This document shows, piece by piece, positions 46,015 through 57,774 of a DNA stretch of 64,000 bases. The position numbers and the translations under genes are program-made. Position 1 is the first letter of the stretch. The number at the start of each line of letters is the position of its first letter. Where the stretch lies: assembly GCA_963921825.1 (NCBI GenBank), contig OY997590.1, positions 58,022,012-58,086,011 of the forward strand, written 5' to 3'. Source of the stretch: Erodium maritimum (lineage: Eukaryota; Streptophyta; Magnoliopsida; Geraniales; Geraniaceae). The notes below the pieces were generated by a model that was not told the origin of the DNA, searched no databases, and saw only the letters and a program-made list of their open reading frames with translations.

Positions 46015-46390
46015 AAATGGCATGGGAAGATACCCGCTTTGTACTTCCTAAAGATTTGTGGTTGTGAGGCTTATGTGAAACATTTGGTTTTGACTAAGCT
46101 TGAACCAAGATCTGAGATATGCACCTTCGTGGGGTATCCCAAAGCAACAAGAGAATACTACTTCTACAATCCCAATGAGAACATGGTGTTCGTCACTTGG
46201 GGTGGGGTCTTTATGGAAAAGAAGTTTTGTTTCCAAAAACGTTATTGGGAGGACTTTACATCTCGAAGAAATTCAGGATGGTACAAATCCATCTAAACCA
46301 ATTGACAACCTAGTAGAAAGGGAGCTAGAGATGGTCGTAGAGTAAGAACCAATTCTTGTTACAATTCTGGATGGTCCATGGCGATCTGAA

Positions 46391-47370
46391 ATGATCAGTC
46401 ATCCACTTCCAAGATATGGTATTGGAGGTGACAATGAAGTCATGGTGGATCAAGATGATCCAGCCACCTTTCAGGAAGTCGTGGATGGGCCCGACTCTGA
46501 GTTATGGCTGGGAGCCATGAGGGAGGAAATGCAATCCATGTCGGACAACCAAGTCTGGGAACTGGTTGATCCCATCAATGGTGTGAGGATCATCGGATGC
46601 AAATTGATCTTCAAGGTGAAGATGGATATTGACGGCAACCCTCTGACCTACAAAGCTCGACTGGTGGTGAAAGGTTATAGGCAGATCCAATGGATTGACT
46701 ATGAGGAAACCTTCTCCCTATTGGCTATGGTCAAAATCGACCCAAATTCTTGTTGACATAACTGTGTATCATAATTACGAGATATGGCAAGTGGATGTCA
46801 AAACCGCTTTCCTAAATGTAAGTTTGACTGAGGACGTTTTATGTCTCAGCCATAAGGCTTTGTCGATCCGAAGAATAAGGGAAATATTTTTAAGTTGTTG
46901 AAATCCATTTATGGATGGAAACAAGCTTCTCGGAGTTGGAACCTTCGTTTTGATGAAGCTGCAATTGAATTTGGCTTAATCAAGAACGAGGATGAATCTT
47001 GCGTTTGTAGAAGGCTAGTGGGACCAAGATTACCTTTCTGGTGCTCATTGAAAACAACATCCCAACCTTGCACGAGACTAAAGCTTGGTTGAGGATGTGT
47101 TTCTCAATAAAGGACTTAGGCGATGCTGCTTATATCTTAGGGATTAAAAAATGTAGAGATCGCACCAAGAGGGTGTTGGATTTAAGTCAGGGAACCTATG
47201 TGAACAAGGCATTGAGTAGGTTCTCAATGCTCGATTCAAAGAAAGGACTCTTACCCATTAGTCATGGCATTCATCTCAGCAAGACTCAGTGTCCAAAGAC
47301 GTCTGATGAGCTGAAAAGGATGATGCGAATCCAATGCACCTGGGGGCAGGATCGATCATATATGCCATGA
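46391..47370 (+). pseudogene. copia reverse transcriptase region, YVDD block deleted
   Basis: The conserved start of the domain is present (MREEMQSMSDNQVWELVDP, KARLVVKGYRQIQWIDYEET). The frame then shifts twice (near 46750 and 46895) through YEIWQVDVKTAFLN and SIYGWKQASRSWNLRFDEAA. At about 47030-47055 the sequence goes from the strand before the active site directly to ENNIPTLHETKAW, so the YVDD segment is absent. IKDLGDAAYILGIK follows. Catalytically dead. Confidence 0.85.
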
Positions 47371-47559
47371 CATGCACGAGACCGGACGTCTCGTAAGCCT
47401 TATGTTGTACCAGTATACATCAATCTAACCTGGGGGAAAGATGATGCTGAACTAGTCGTCGAAGGATGAGTAGACGTTAGTTTTCCAAGACAAATCCAGA
47501 TGACATTAGAAGTTAGTCAGGATATGTGTTTGCGCTGAATGACATAGCTTTAGCTGGGA

Positions 47560-47935
47560 AAGCGTAAAGCAAGATACCGTCGACGAATCTACGACAGAGG
47601 CCAAGTACATGGATGTTGCAAAAGCAGCTAAGGAGGCTATTTGGATTTGGAAATTCACGGCAGGGTTAGGTGTAATAAAAAACCCGTCCAGCCCGGTGAA
47701 TCCATTTTATGACAACACACGGGCAATTGCGCCAGCTAAAAGACCAGATCGCATAACAAATCCAAACATGTACTGCGTCGAATCCTCCTCATCAAAGAAA
47801 TACTGAACCGAGGTGAAGTGAAGATAACCTATATTGCAACAGATGATAACGTAGCCAACCCTTTGACTAAGGCACTGTCGCTGCCTAAACATGTTAGACA
47901 TGTAAAGTCGATGGGGACATATTGGAGTTTAGATT
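47560..47935 (+). pseudogene. copia RNase H remnant
   Basis: AKAAKEAIWIWKFTAGLGVI and a YDNTRAIAPAKRP stretch, then ATDDNVANPLTKALSLPKHV in another frame, are the end of a copia pol. Part of the domain before 47560 is missing. Confidence 0.75.
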
Positions 47936-47942
47936 GGAAATA

Positions 47943-47957
47943 GGGCAAGTGGGAGAT
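47943..47957 (+). promoter_or_regulatory. copia polypurine tract
   Basis: GGGCAAGTGGGAGAT immediately before the 3' LTR; a usual copia polypurine tract. Confidence 0.85.
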
Positions 47958-49593
47958 TGTTAGTCTTAGTGCCCGTAGTTCAATCCTAAATGTCCAAATG
48001 TATATATCATTGTTAGCAATAAAATTAAAGCGGCTTTATATTACTTATGTGTTGGAGTAATATATCGATGTGTACTCTGATCTATGCCCACAATGCGAAT
48101 AGAACCATAGATCGAGATAGATCACACTTGATGGGTCCCTAGTCAATAAAGCTTCACTAGAAGCGACTAGTATGAAAGATGGCTCTTTATGGCTTGCGTT
48201 CTGTTAGTCATTGGAATGTGATTCCGGAGTCTGATCATGAATATCATGTGGGACATGATATTGGACGACCCGTCCTGAATATGTGTCATAGATTAAGTCA
48301 TGAACATATTCAGTGTCATACATTGTCATGTATCTTTAGACAAAGGAGCCTTTTGTGATCGCTATGTAGTCAACAACTGAGTTTGACCTAAGCCTAACGT
48401 TGTCCGTAACAAGGCTTCCATAACGGCCAGGATTGGCTTGGGGATGGGCTACATGAGTGACACGAAAGAAGGCTAAGGGATTTATCCCTCATACTGATAT
48501 ATGGGAAAGATATCGGTTCTCGACCGCTTGATCGAGAGTGACTGAAAGAATAGCATGGTCATGGACATGATATTGGGTATCATATATTCAGCCATCTCAC
48601 ATATCAAGGAACAGTAATTGAGAATAATAAGGATGACGACTCTATGCCTTATCTCAATCAAGATATCAGAGATAAAATGATAGTGACATAGATGACATAA
48701 AAGTTAGAATCGACATGGTCGATTCGTTATGTGGTGTCAGGAAATACTAAAGTCTCGTTTGTTTCCACTTATATAGGATCAAGTAAAATGGGATTTTACG
48801 TTGACCTATTGACATGCATAAACCTAAGGGTCACACCAGAGGGTAAAACTCATTGACACATTTATTGAAAATGGCCAAAAGGGAGTTGTCTCGGGACATG
48901 ACAAAAATCTAGGTTTTGGGTCATGTGCCCATAAGTGAATAGGACTTTACGGATCGAGACAAGGCTTGGAGTCTTTGGATTGGTTCTGTCGGATAATATT
49001 GGACATTTCCAGTATGGAAGGCTTGGAGGCGATGAGCGAATCACGGGACCTCGTTGGAAATGGCCACGGGCCATGTTACAAGAGGCCCATGAAAGGCCCA
49101 TGCAACCAAGGCCCATGTTACTAATTAATCAAGCCTTGATTAATTAGTACTAAGTAACCATGACAAGGATTAAGGTCTTGGTGATTCACCACTTAACCCC
49201 ATCTTATCTAGCCATACGTTGTCCTATTTACATATTACTTGTCACCATGCTTGTCTCATGCCTTTAGTTGGACAAGTATGGGGTTTGTTATGTTTAAGTC
49301 ATTTTTTCTACATAACAAAAACAAGACAAGAATAGGAAACACAACTTCTCCCTCCTCTCCCTTGTAATTTCGGCCAAGGCAAGCTATCACCTCCATTTTT
49401 GTGTTCTTGAGTCCTCAAAGAGAAGAACTACGTGGCTTTGATTCCCATGTGGATACGTAGGCGTCTTCGAGACTCAAGCCAATCATTCGTTATCCGGTGT
49501 TCTTTTTTGGGTAAGACAATCATTTGTCTCTTGGTTTTCATTGACTTTCCGCTGCGAGTTCGTTCATATCCAACCCTACCTCGAGACCCATCA
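47958..49593 (+). repeat. copia 3' LTR
   Basis: Starts TGTTAGTCTTAGTGCCC, ends CTCGAGACCCATCA. Slightly shorter than the 5' LTR. Confidence 0.9.
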
Positions 49594-51255
49594 GATCCTC
49601 CTCCCTCTCCTCTTGTTATGCCCCTGCCCCCTAAGGGTTTTTTCAAGCCTATCCGAGAAAAGAAGAAGAGGAAACCTCGTCAAAACCCTCCTTCACCACC
49701 TCCCTCTTCTGTTCCGGAAGTTATATCGCCGCTTCCACCCCTCCCCCCCTCCCCCGTCTCGAGGAGCAATCATTGGTGGTGTTCGAGCCTAGAGCCACGA
49801 CGTCGCCTCCGAGAAACCCTAGGCCGAAGAGCGGAAGGCCACCCAAGGCGCAGCCTCCCTCGGGTCTGTCCTTGGCGATCCCGAAGCTACCTTTCCCAAA
49901 GTTTCTTCTCCTAGGAGTGGCGGCGGGTAGGGTTCAGCCCTCAATATCCGAACTTCCGACTGGAGCGGCACAATCCTTCCCTACGCGGGCCTCGTCTCCT
50001 CCGGATCCAGGCGCCACAGGGAGTGATCTGAGACAGGTCCTGGCTTCCAACCCATCCTCGTGCATGAAGGGTTCTCAACCCCTCATACTCACCCCTCCAT
50101 TATACGGGATCTTCAGGAAGGGTTCTCGGCGTGCTGCGTTACAGAGAAGGAGGAGGCGGTCATGGTGGTGGTGCCCTACAACCCGCCGAATCTACATATC
50201 CTAGCTCGCCTTCAATTTGGCTTGGTGGGCCGTCTAGACGCTCCGACTCTTTCGCGGAAAGAACTCCTGCTGGAGGTCATCATTTGCGCTTGGGGTCACG
50301 CTGCGACTGGGTGGTCGTTAAGGATCTCGAACCGGGAACTCTGGTTTTTTACTTTCGGTCATCGGCGGATAAGACTTGGGTCCGCCAAAATGAACCATGG
50401 TGCTTCCATGGCCATCTGCTGCTTCTCAGGGAGATCTTGGATCCCATGTCTAGGGTCCACCATCGGTTGGACAGGTACCAGCTCTGGGTCTTTGCTCGGG
50501 GTATCCCACCTCTTGTCCGTATAAAGGCCATTGGGGAGGTCCCGGTAGTTACTCGTTATGGGGACTCCCTTTTGGAATTCAAGACCGCTAAAGCGGATCG
50601 GCCCTACTAGACCGATTGTGGAAAAGAGCTGCGTCCACTACCACCACAACCACCACCGGGATTTGCCTCGCTGACCCTGGATCCGATACCAAGAACCGGA
50701 TTAGCCTGGGAGAAGACAGCCCATACGACCCTAGAATCGATACCTAATCCAGGTTTACGAGCTCAGTTTCGACTGTGAAAGGAGCCGTCTACCTGGGGCG
50801 TCGGCCAATCGTCTACGACAGGCCATCCTGGCGAGGGATGGAAAACAGCCTCGCCAGGAGAAATGAGAAGAATTCAAGGCTCCAGGGACCAACTCCGGGA
50901 GGGGTCCATAAGGAGACTTAATCCTCCCCGCCTTATTGCCTAGTTCAAGTTCGGTGGTTCAATCGGCCTTTGGGTCAATGAGACAGGTCCTTGGAAAGCA
51001 GAGATCAAGCAACGTTTAAGCCCCACCTTGAGCTGTTCCGGGCAGTGGGCACCTTTGGATTTGCTTTTCTGTTTTAGTATTGGTTGTATTTCCTATTTTA
51101 GTTATTTTCCCTACACTGTGATGCTTGCCATAACTGAGTCTGTTTTGTATCAGTACATCTTTGAGACTTATTGGACCATGTCCCTCTTGAGGACCATGGC
51201 CACTGGAATGAGTTTCGGTTTATATTAATGAAAGCTACAACTTGTTTTTTTTTTA
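49594..51255 (+). pseudogene. LINE (L1-type) ORF1 plus 3' end, ORF2 missing
   Basis: GC-rich 5' part with Pro-rich frames, then in frames to 50610 a DUF4283-type domain (FGLVGRLDAP, RCDWVVVKDLEPGTLVFYF, WVRQNEPWCFHGHLLLLREI). The next 400 bases hold no reverse transcriptase; the 3' part (GATCAAGCAACG..CCCACCTTGAGC) matches the copy at 7600-9110. It ends TATATTAATGAAAGCTACAA and CTTG before T- and A-runs (51243-51264). ORF1 is frameshifted. The 5' end abuts the copia LTR. Confidence 0.7.
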
Positions 51256-51496
51256 AAAAAAAACACCAAATATACGAATAAGAGTCAAAGACTTCGTCTC
51301 TCTGATATTTATGAAGTTTCAACAAAATGTTTCAATTAATTAATCAAATTGCATAAAAAAAATTAATTTATTTTCAAAATATAAATTAATTAGATTTCTT
51401 AAAAAATAAAAATTGAATTATTTGACTTTTCCTTTAATCGGCACCCTTTAATTAATTATAAGTAGTCATCATACAAATTAATAGGGCGAACCCCAT

Positions 51497-52460
51497 TTTA
51501 TTTTTATAAAAGGACCAGATTTCGAAATGAAAACAAGGCCTAAGGAAAACCCATTAATTACAAAGCTGAGCATGCCTGACAGGCACCTCAAACTAGAACA
51601 ACCAGCCCAACTAGTGGGTACAACAAAGGTCTACAAACCAGATATTGCTAACATAAATAGAGCTACACACGACTACCACAACAAAAACCAAACGGTGCCC
51701 AACAAAGCGCAACGAACCAAAGTCCAACAAGGGACAACCAACCAACAAGAGAAATATCAAAACAACTGGATCAATAATAAACACAGGTCTACAATACCCA
51801 AATAAACCCACCAAGAAGCACGACAAGATAGAAAACCGGTCTAAAACCTATAAGTAACTACTATTAAGCTCGAAAAAAAAATTGTGAAACGCAGATCTCC
51901 AAACTCAGCTACACCACACCAAAAACCGCCTATCAAAGGACCACCGCAAATCGTAACCAAACTTGTGAAAGACATCATATCCCATCGGAGCCACCAACTC
52001 AAAGAGTTAAATGACCACTGACACGCCGTTGGCCAACACCGAACACGACAAAGATATGTCGGTAGCATAAAAAGTATCCAAACCCTATAACCCTACCAAC
52101 TGAAACCGACAAACTTCAAACAAAGGTCTGAAGACCAATTAACTCGTCGGAGGCAAACACTAAATGACCGACGAGCCTTTACTAACAAAATAGAGTAACT
52201 ATGAAGTATGAACAGAAGACAGATCAAGGGATAAAGATCGTGACTCCACAAATAAGGATGATAAAGGGCAAAAAAAGCGTGAGAAATTACACAAAATCGA
52301 CGAGCCTCGGAGACGTAGCAGTCTCTACAAACCGAGCCGAGCTGAAAAAAAAAGATGCACCGAACACCACAAACCACTTTTACTAACCAGGAAAAGAGCA
52401 GCCCACAAACAGCACCTCACAGGTCAGAACCTCGACCTCACTGGTCGGAAACCAAATCCC
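51497..52460 (-). mobile_element. antisense LINE 3' fragment
   Basis: CA-rich plus strand, with T-rich start (TTTTATTTTTATAAAAGGACC), the reverse of the LINE tails here. Frames have no recognisable domains. Confidence 0.45.
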
Positions 52461-52499
52461 GAGATGGATAGAAGCTGGAGCAAAGGCAGAACAAAGGAC

Positions 52500-53175
52500 G
52501 ACAGCAAAATAAATGACGTCCCCCCGTTATGTCCTTCTCACGCAACGCCCTCCTCGGCTTCCCCCCTCCAAACCCTATTCCACCGATCCAACCGCTTGGC
52601 CAAGACCTTGCTCTGGCTCCCGCTCACCCGGGCGGCGCGGTTTCTAAGGTTTGCTAAGACCTCAGTCTGGCCCCTCCTACTGCGGGCGACGCGGTATCTA
52701 GGGTTTGCCAAGACCTTGCTCTAACCCCTCCTCCCCCGGGCCGCGCAGGTACTAGGGTTCCGGTATCGCCCATGACCCATGAGAGCGCAGCTGATGGAAT
52801 GCTGCAAAGGATGACGTCGGTTCCTATGTGGGGCGACAAGCTACATGCGGGGAAGATGCCCCGCCGGGAGGAATGATATACGACCTAAGCATTGGGGACT
52901 GACTCTGGGAGGGGTCCCTAAACGATGCGTTGCCTCCCACCATCACCATTACCGTCGAAGTCTCTCAGCATCTCTGGTACCCCGTTTGTCTTCTTTCCTT
53001 GCCCTAGGGGCATCAAAGTACCGTCTGTGACGGTTCTGATACTAATAGGATCAGTTAAATATTATTCGTTAATACTGAATTTCTGGTGATCGGAAAATAT
53101 GTTCCCTATTATACGTTAATATAATCAATTTCAAGTAAAAAAATTACACGTTTTGTTCAGGAAAAAAAAAGTGAA
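52500..53175 (+). mobile_element. second copy of the LINE-derived element seen at 11055-11871
   Basis: GC-rich 5' part with an internal repeat (GTTTGC.AAGACCT.., about 65-70-bp period, 52590-52730) and 3' end AATTACACGTTTTGTTCAGG plus A-run. The block GCGTTGCCTCCCACCATCACC matches the earlier copy. Boundaries approximate; no target duplication found. Confidence 0.6.
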
Positions 53176-53632
53176 AGAAAAACAAGTTTGATTGTCTTTA
53201 CCCCTTTAGCATTATGATCTTACAGCAGTAGTGCAAGGGCACTATAGAAATCAATCATGAACAAGAGGACATGACCCCAAGAGGAGGACACATGGAGGGC
53301 AAGTGAAGACGGAGGGTACCCCAAATCTTAAGACCCGGAAGGTCATATCCATATGACCCAATGTGAAAAAGTATTTTCATAAGGTACTACAGTTTAGTAC
53401 CTGTATAAATGGACCACGTGTCTTTTTCTGTAGGTTAGTGCCCAATTTTGATAAACCACTCATTCCATACAACAAATTTATTACCTACAACTGATCTTAT
53501 ATGATGAAGTGAATAATAACCCACCAAACACACATACTAACAATTAAAAGTGGGTACATCTTAAATTACAAAATCAGCCCTTTTGTATTTATCCATAGCA
53601 TTAAGCTCTAATTATTTATTTATTTTTGTGGG

Positions 53633-53640
53633 TATATATA
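53633..53640 (+). promoter_or_regulatory. TATA box of the ZF-HD gene
   Basis: GGGTATATATATGTGCC about 210 bases before the first ATG, followed by a leader with CTCTCTCTTC. A second TATA-like word lies at about 53727. Confidence 0.45.
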
Positions 53641-53845
53641 TGTGCCTATATGATCATAGGCATCATCTCGCCAACACAATGTTCTACCATCAACATCACC
53701 ATAATCATCTCTCTCTTCATATGCGTATATAAAACTTGTTTTGTTCTTGTTCCATTACCATTTACATTTGAGATTTGAGAGAAGCTTATTTACGAAAAAA
53801 CCAGTGACCCCATAGAAAGGTAAGGAGTAAGGAGAGATAGACCTT

Positions 53846-54808
53846 ATGCCCCCATATGTGTTAGCTATGGCCATGGAAGACCCGAGCAACGCCAAAACCC
53901 CAGATACAGAAACCCCACCACAGCCCAAGTCCATTTCCTTCACCACCAACGGCTCGCTCAAGCGCCACCACCACCACCCGGCTCCTACGCCGCAGCCGGT
54001 GGTGTTGTTCTACAAGGAATGCCTGAAAAACCACGCCGCCAACATCGGCGGGCTCGCCCTGGACGGCTGCGGGGAGTTCATGCCCTCACCCACCGCCACC
54101 CAGGCCGACCCCACCTCCCTCAAATGCGCCGCCTGCGGCTGCCACCGGAACTTCCACCGCCGCGAGCTCGACGACTCCTCCGGGGCCGCCCATTTCATCA
54201 GCTTCCACCACCCTCAGCGCCTGCCTCCGCCGCTCAACATGAGCTTGACCCCCAGCCCCAGCCAATCTCCGCCGCCCCCGGCGGTGACTCCTTACTCCTC
54301 CGCTCCCCACATGCTCCTCGCCCTCAGCAACGCGGACGAGTACCACCACCAGGAACAGGTCCTGAATCCGGCGAATCGCGAGAACCCAAGTGGGAGAAAG
54401 CGATTTAGGACCAAATTCAGCCAGGCCCAGAAAGAAAAGATGCAGTCTTTCGCAGAGAAATTGGGGTGGAAATTGCACAAGAGCGACGAGAGGTTGGTGG
54501 AGGAGTTCTGCAATGAAGTGGGTGTGCGCAGAGGAGTGCTCAAGGTGTGGATGCACAACAACAAGCACAATATTGGCAAGAGAGATCATCATCAGATTGG
54601 GAACAACATTAACAGCAACAGCAGCCATGGAAATGGGATTAATCATGATGATCAACGAAACGGCAATGGCAATGGCAGTGGTAACAACAGCAGAGCTAGC
54701 TTTGACACGGATGCTTACAACACCAACACAGATACTGACAACCACCCCAATGAAGGCAATAGTGCTCATCTCCATCTTTCCACCAATGGATCTTCTTCAT
54801 CATCTTGA
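53846..54808 (+). CDS. ZF-HD (zinc-finger homeodomain) transcription factor
   Basis: An intronless gene of up to 320 codons. Residues about 56-107 form the ZF-HD dimerisation domain ([51 protein letters not shown]), which mediates homo- and heterodimers. Residues about 184-243 form a homeodomain ([50 protein letters not shown]). Between them is a Pro/Ser/His linker; the tail is Asn/Gly/Asp-rich and ends in serines, as in the ZHD8-ZHD10 group of Arabidopsis. In-frame ATGs at 53867 and 53873 also exist, and the latter has the best context (GCCATGG) and the family-like start MEDPSN, so the true N-terminus may be nine residues shorter. Such factors act in the nucleus in floral and vegetative development. 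Codons are GC-rich in the first half. No damage seen. Confidence 0.95.
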   Translation: MPPYVLAMAMEDPSNAKTPDTETPPQPKSISFTTNGSLKRHHHHPAPTPQPVVLFYKECLKNHAANIGGLALDGCGEFMPSPTATQADPTSLKCAACGCHRNFHRRELDDSSGAAHFISFHHPQRLPPPLNMSLTPSPSQSPPPPAVTPYSSAPHMLLALSNADEYHHQEQVLNPANRENPSGRKRFRTKFSQAQKEKMQSFAEKLGWKLHKSDERLVEEFCNEVGVRRGVLKVWMHNNKHNIGKRDHHQIGNNINSNSSHGNGINHDDQRNGNGNGSGNNSRASFDTDAYNTNTDTDNHPNEGNSAHLHLSTNGSSSSS

Positions 54809-54841
54809 ATTTGACGGACGAAACTCCATGCCTATATGCTA

Positions 54842-56370
<1,529 letters not shown>

Positions 56371-56800
56371 CAGGGCCGGCCCCTTGAATTTGGTGGTCTT
56401 AGGCGAAAACATGAGAATGGGCCTTCCGGTAAGTAAAAAAGCAGACAGTACTACAATATTTTATTAATATAATAAATAAAACACACTTACATGGAGGGGA
56501 CATAACGACCTTACTCCAAAAATCATTTAAGTACATAGTTTTAAATAATTCATCTAAATCTATCAAATAACAAAAAGACATCGATTTCAAACATACGATT
56601 ACATATACCTTCACCGGTCAACATCCACAATGATCTATTTTTGGAAATCGTCCACAATGATCTCTTTTTTGCTCCTCATCCAAATTTGTTGAATGTTGCT
56701 TCCTTGTGACACCTTTATCATCCCTATAGTTCATAACATACCGTATGAACATCATATATCTAAAAATTGTTCAGAACATGTATCATTGCTAAAAAAAAAT
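56371..56800. mobile_element. hAT-like terminal fragment
   Basis: Starts CAGGGCCGGCCCCTTGAATT then TGGTGGTCTTAGGCGAAAAC, a type of end known for Tip100-like hAT elements and their MITEs. The other end is not found before the LINE at 56811, so it is likely truncated. The adjoining sequence AATATCAATT would be the left target site. Confidence 0.5.
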
Positions 56801-56810
56801 TACCACCACG

Positions 56811-57083
56811 TTTTTTTTTTATTAAAACCACCACCTTAAAGACTAAGGAGGCGGCAAGGACAGGGTCCTCAATAGAATACAAACAGGAGCACCGTAAACT
56901 AGCTTCAGAACAAACCCAACAAAGTTCTAACAGACACTGGTCTCATAACATAATTTTACAGATGAAAAGCAACCAGAAAAACAACACCCAACCAGGGGCT
57001 AAACTAACCAGACAAGGCAACAAGCCACAGAATCGAACAAAACAAATTACAACAGTCTATAAACTTGATTTTACAACAGTCTA
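56811..57083 (-). mobile_element. antisense LINE 3' fragment
   Basis: A run of T followed by ATTAAAACCACCACC, and a CA/AC-rich plus strand, as in the antisense LINE at 51.5 kb. Confidence 0.5.
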
Positions 57084-57774
57084 GTTTCTTCACGGCGACC
57101 TTCTGATCTGCCTTTGTTCGCCTCTTATCGGAGTCCTTTGGGGCTCTGTTCGTAGATCTGGGCTCGTCATGCCAGATCTACGGGTTCAGACCTTGCTCTG
57201 CCGCCTTAGTACGCTGCCCTCAAGCCCTGGTCCTCCCTGGTGGCGCTACAGGTTTTCCCGGCCTGTTCGAGCCTCCCAGGTCAGATCCGTAGCTCTCCTC
57301 TCTAGGCTCAGGTTTGGACGAAAGTCCGGTGCTCTTCCCGCGTTCTCGGTGCTGGCCGGAGCGTCAAGAGAACCCACCATGAGGTCGAAGTCGTCTGATG
57401 CTGCTGTCGTGCGTGTGTCACAGTCGTCCTTCACCTACACCATGTTGGAGTGGTCAGAGACTCGGGTGTCTCTGCTCAGGGACTCTCTGGCGAAAGTAGG
57501 AATACGTGAGGCCGTGTGGTAGCAGATCGGTTCGTTGTTAGGAGCTGCTGTCAGATCTAGGGGTTTGGCTGAGGATAGTTTGGTTCCTCTTCCCTACTCT
57601 GTCTCTTTTCGATTTCTACTCTCTCCCCATCATCTCTATTCTATAAGGGTGACTCTGGTGTTCCCGGACTCTTTGGTGTTCTGGCCTCGTCGGATCTCGG
57701 TGCAGGCCGCCGGCGAGGACACATGGCTTTTGCCTTCAGAACACCCTGAATATTATTTTGATTTTGGGGATTCG

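Larger units (their letters stand above)
41600..49593 (+). mobile_element. Ty1/copia LTR retrotransposon, complete ends, decayed coding
   Basis: The order LTR, tRNA-Met primer site, gag, protease, integrase, reverse transcriptase, RNase H, purine tract, LTR is that of the copia superfamily. In the first 255 bases the LTRs differ at roughly 17 positions, so the insertion is not recent. No 5-bp target duplication: CTGTG before the left LTR, GATCC after the right one. All coding regions are interrupted. Confidence 0.95.

Noticed and set aside
54086-54775. 229-codon minus frame over the ZF-HD gene
   Set aside because: It is a shadow of the well-supported homeodomain gene on the other strand.
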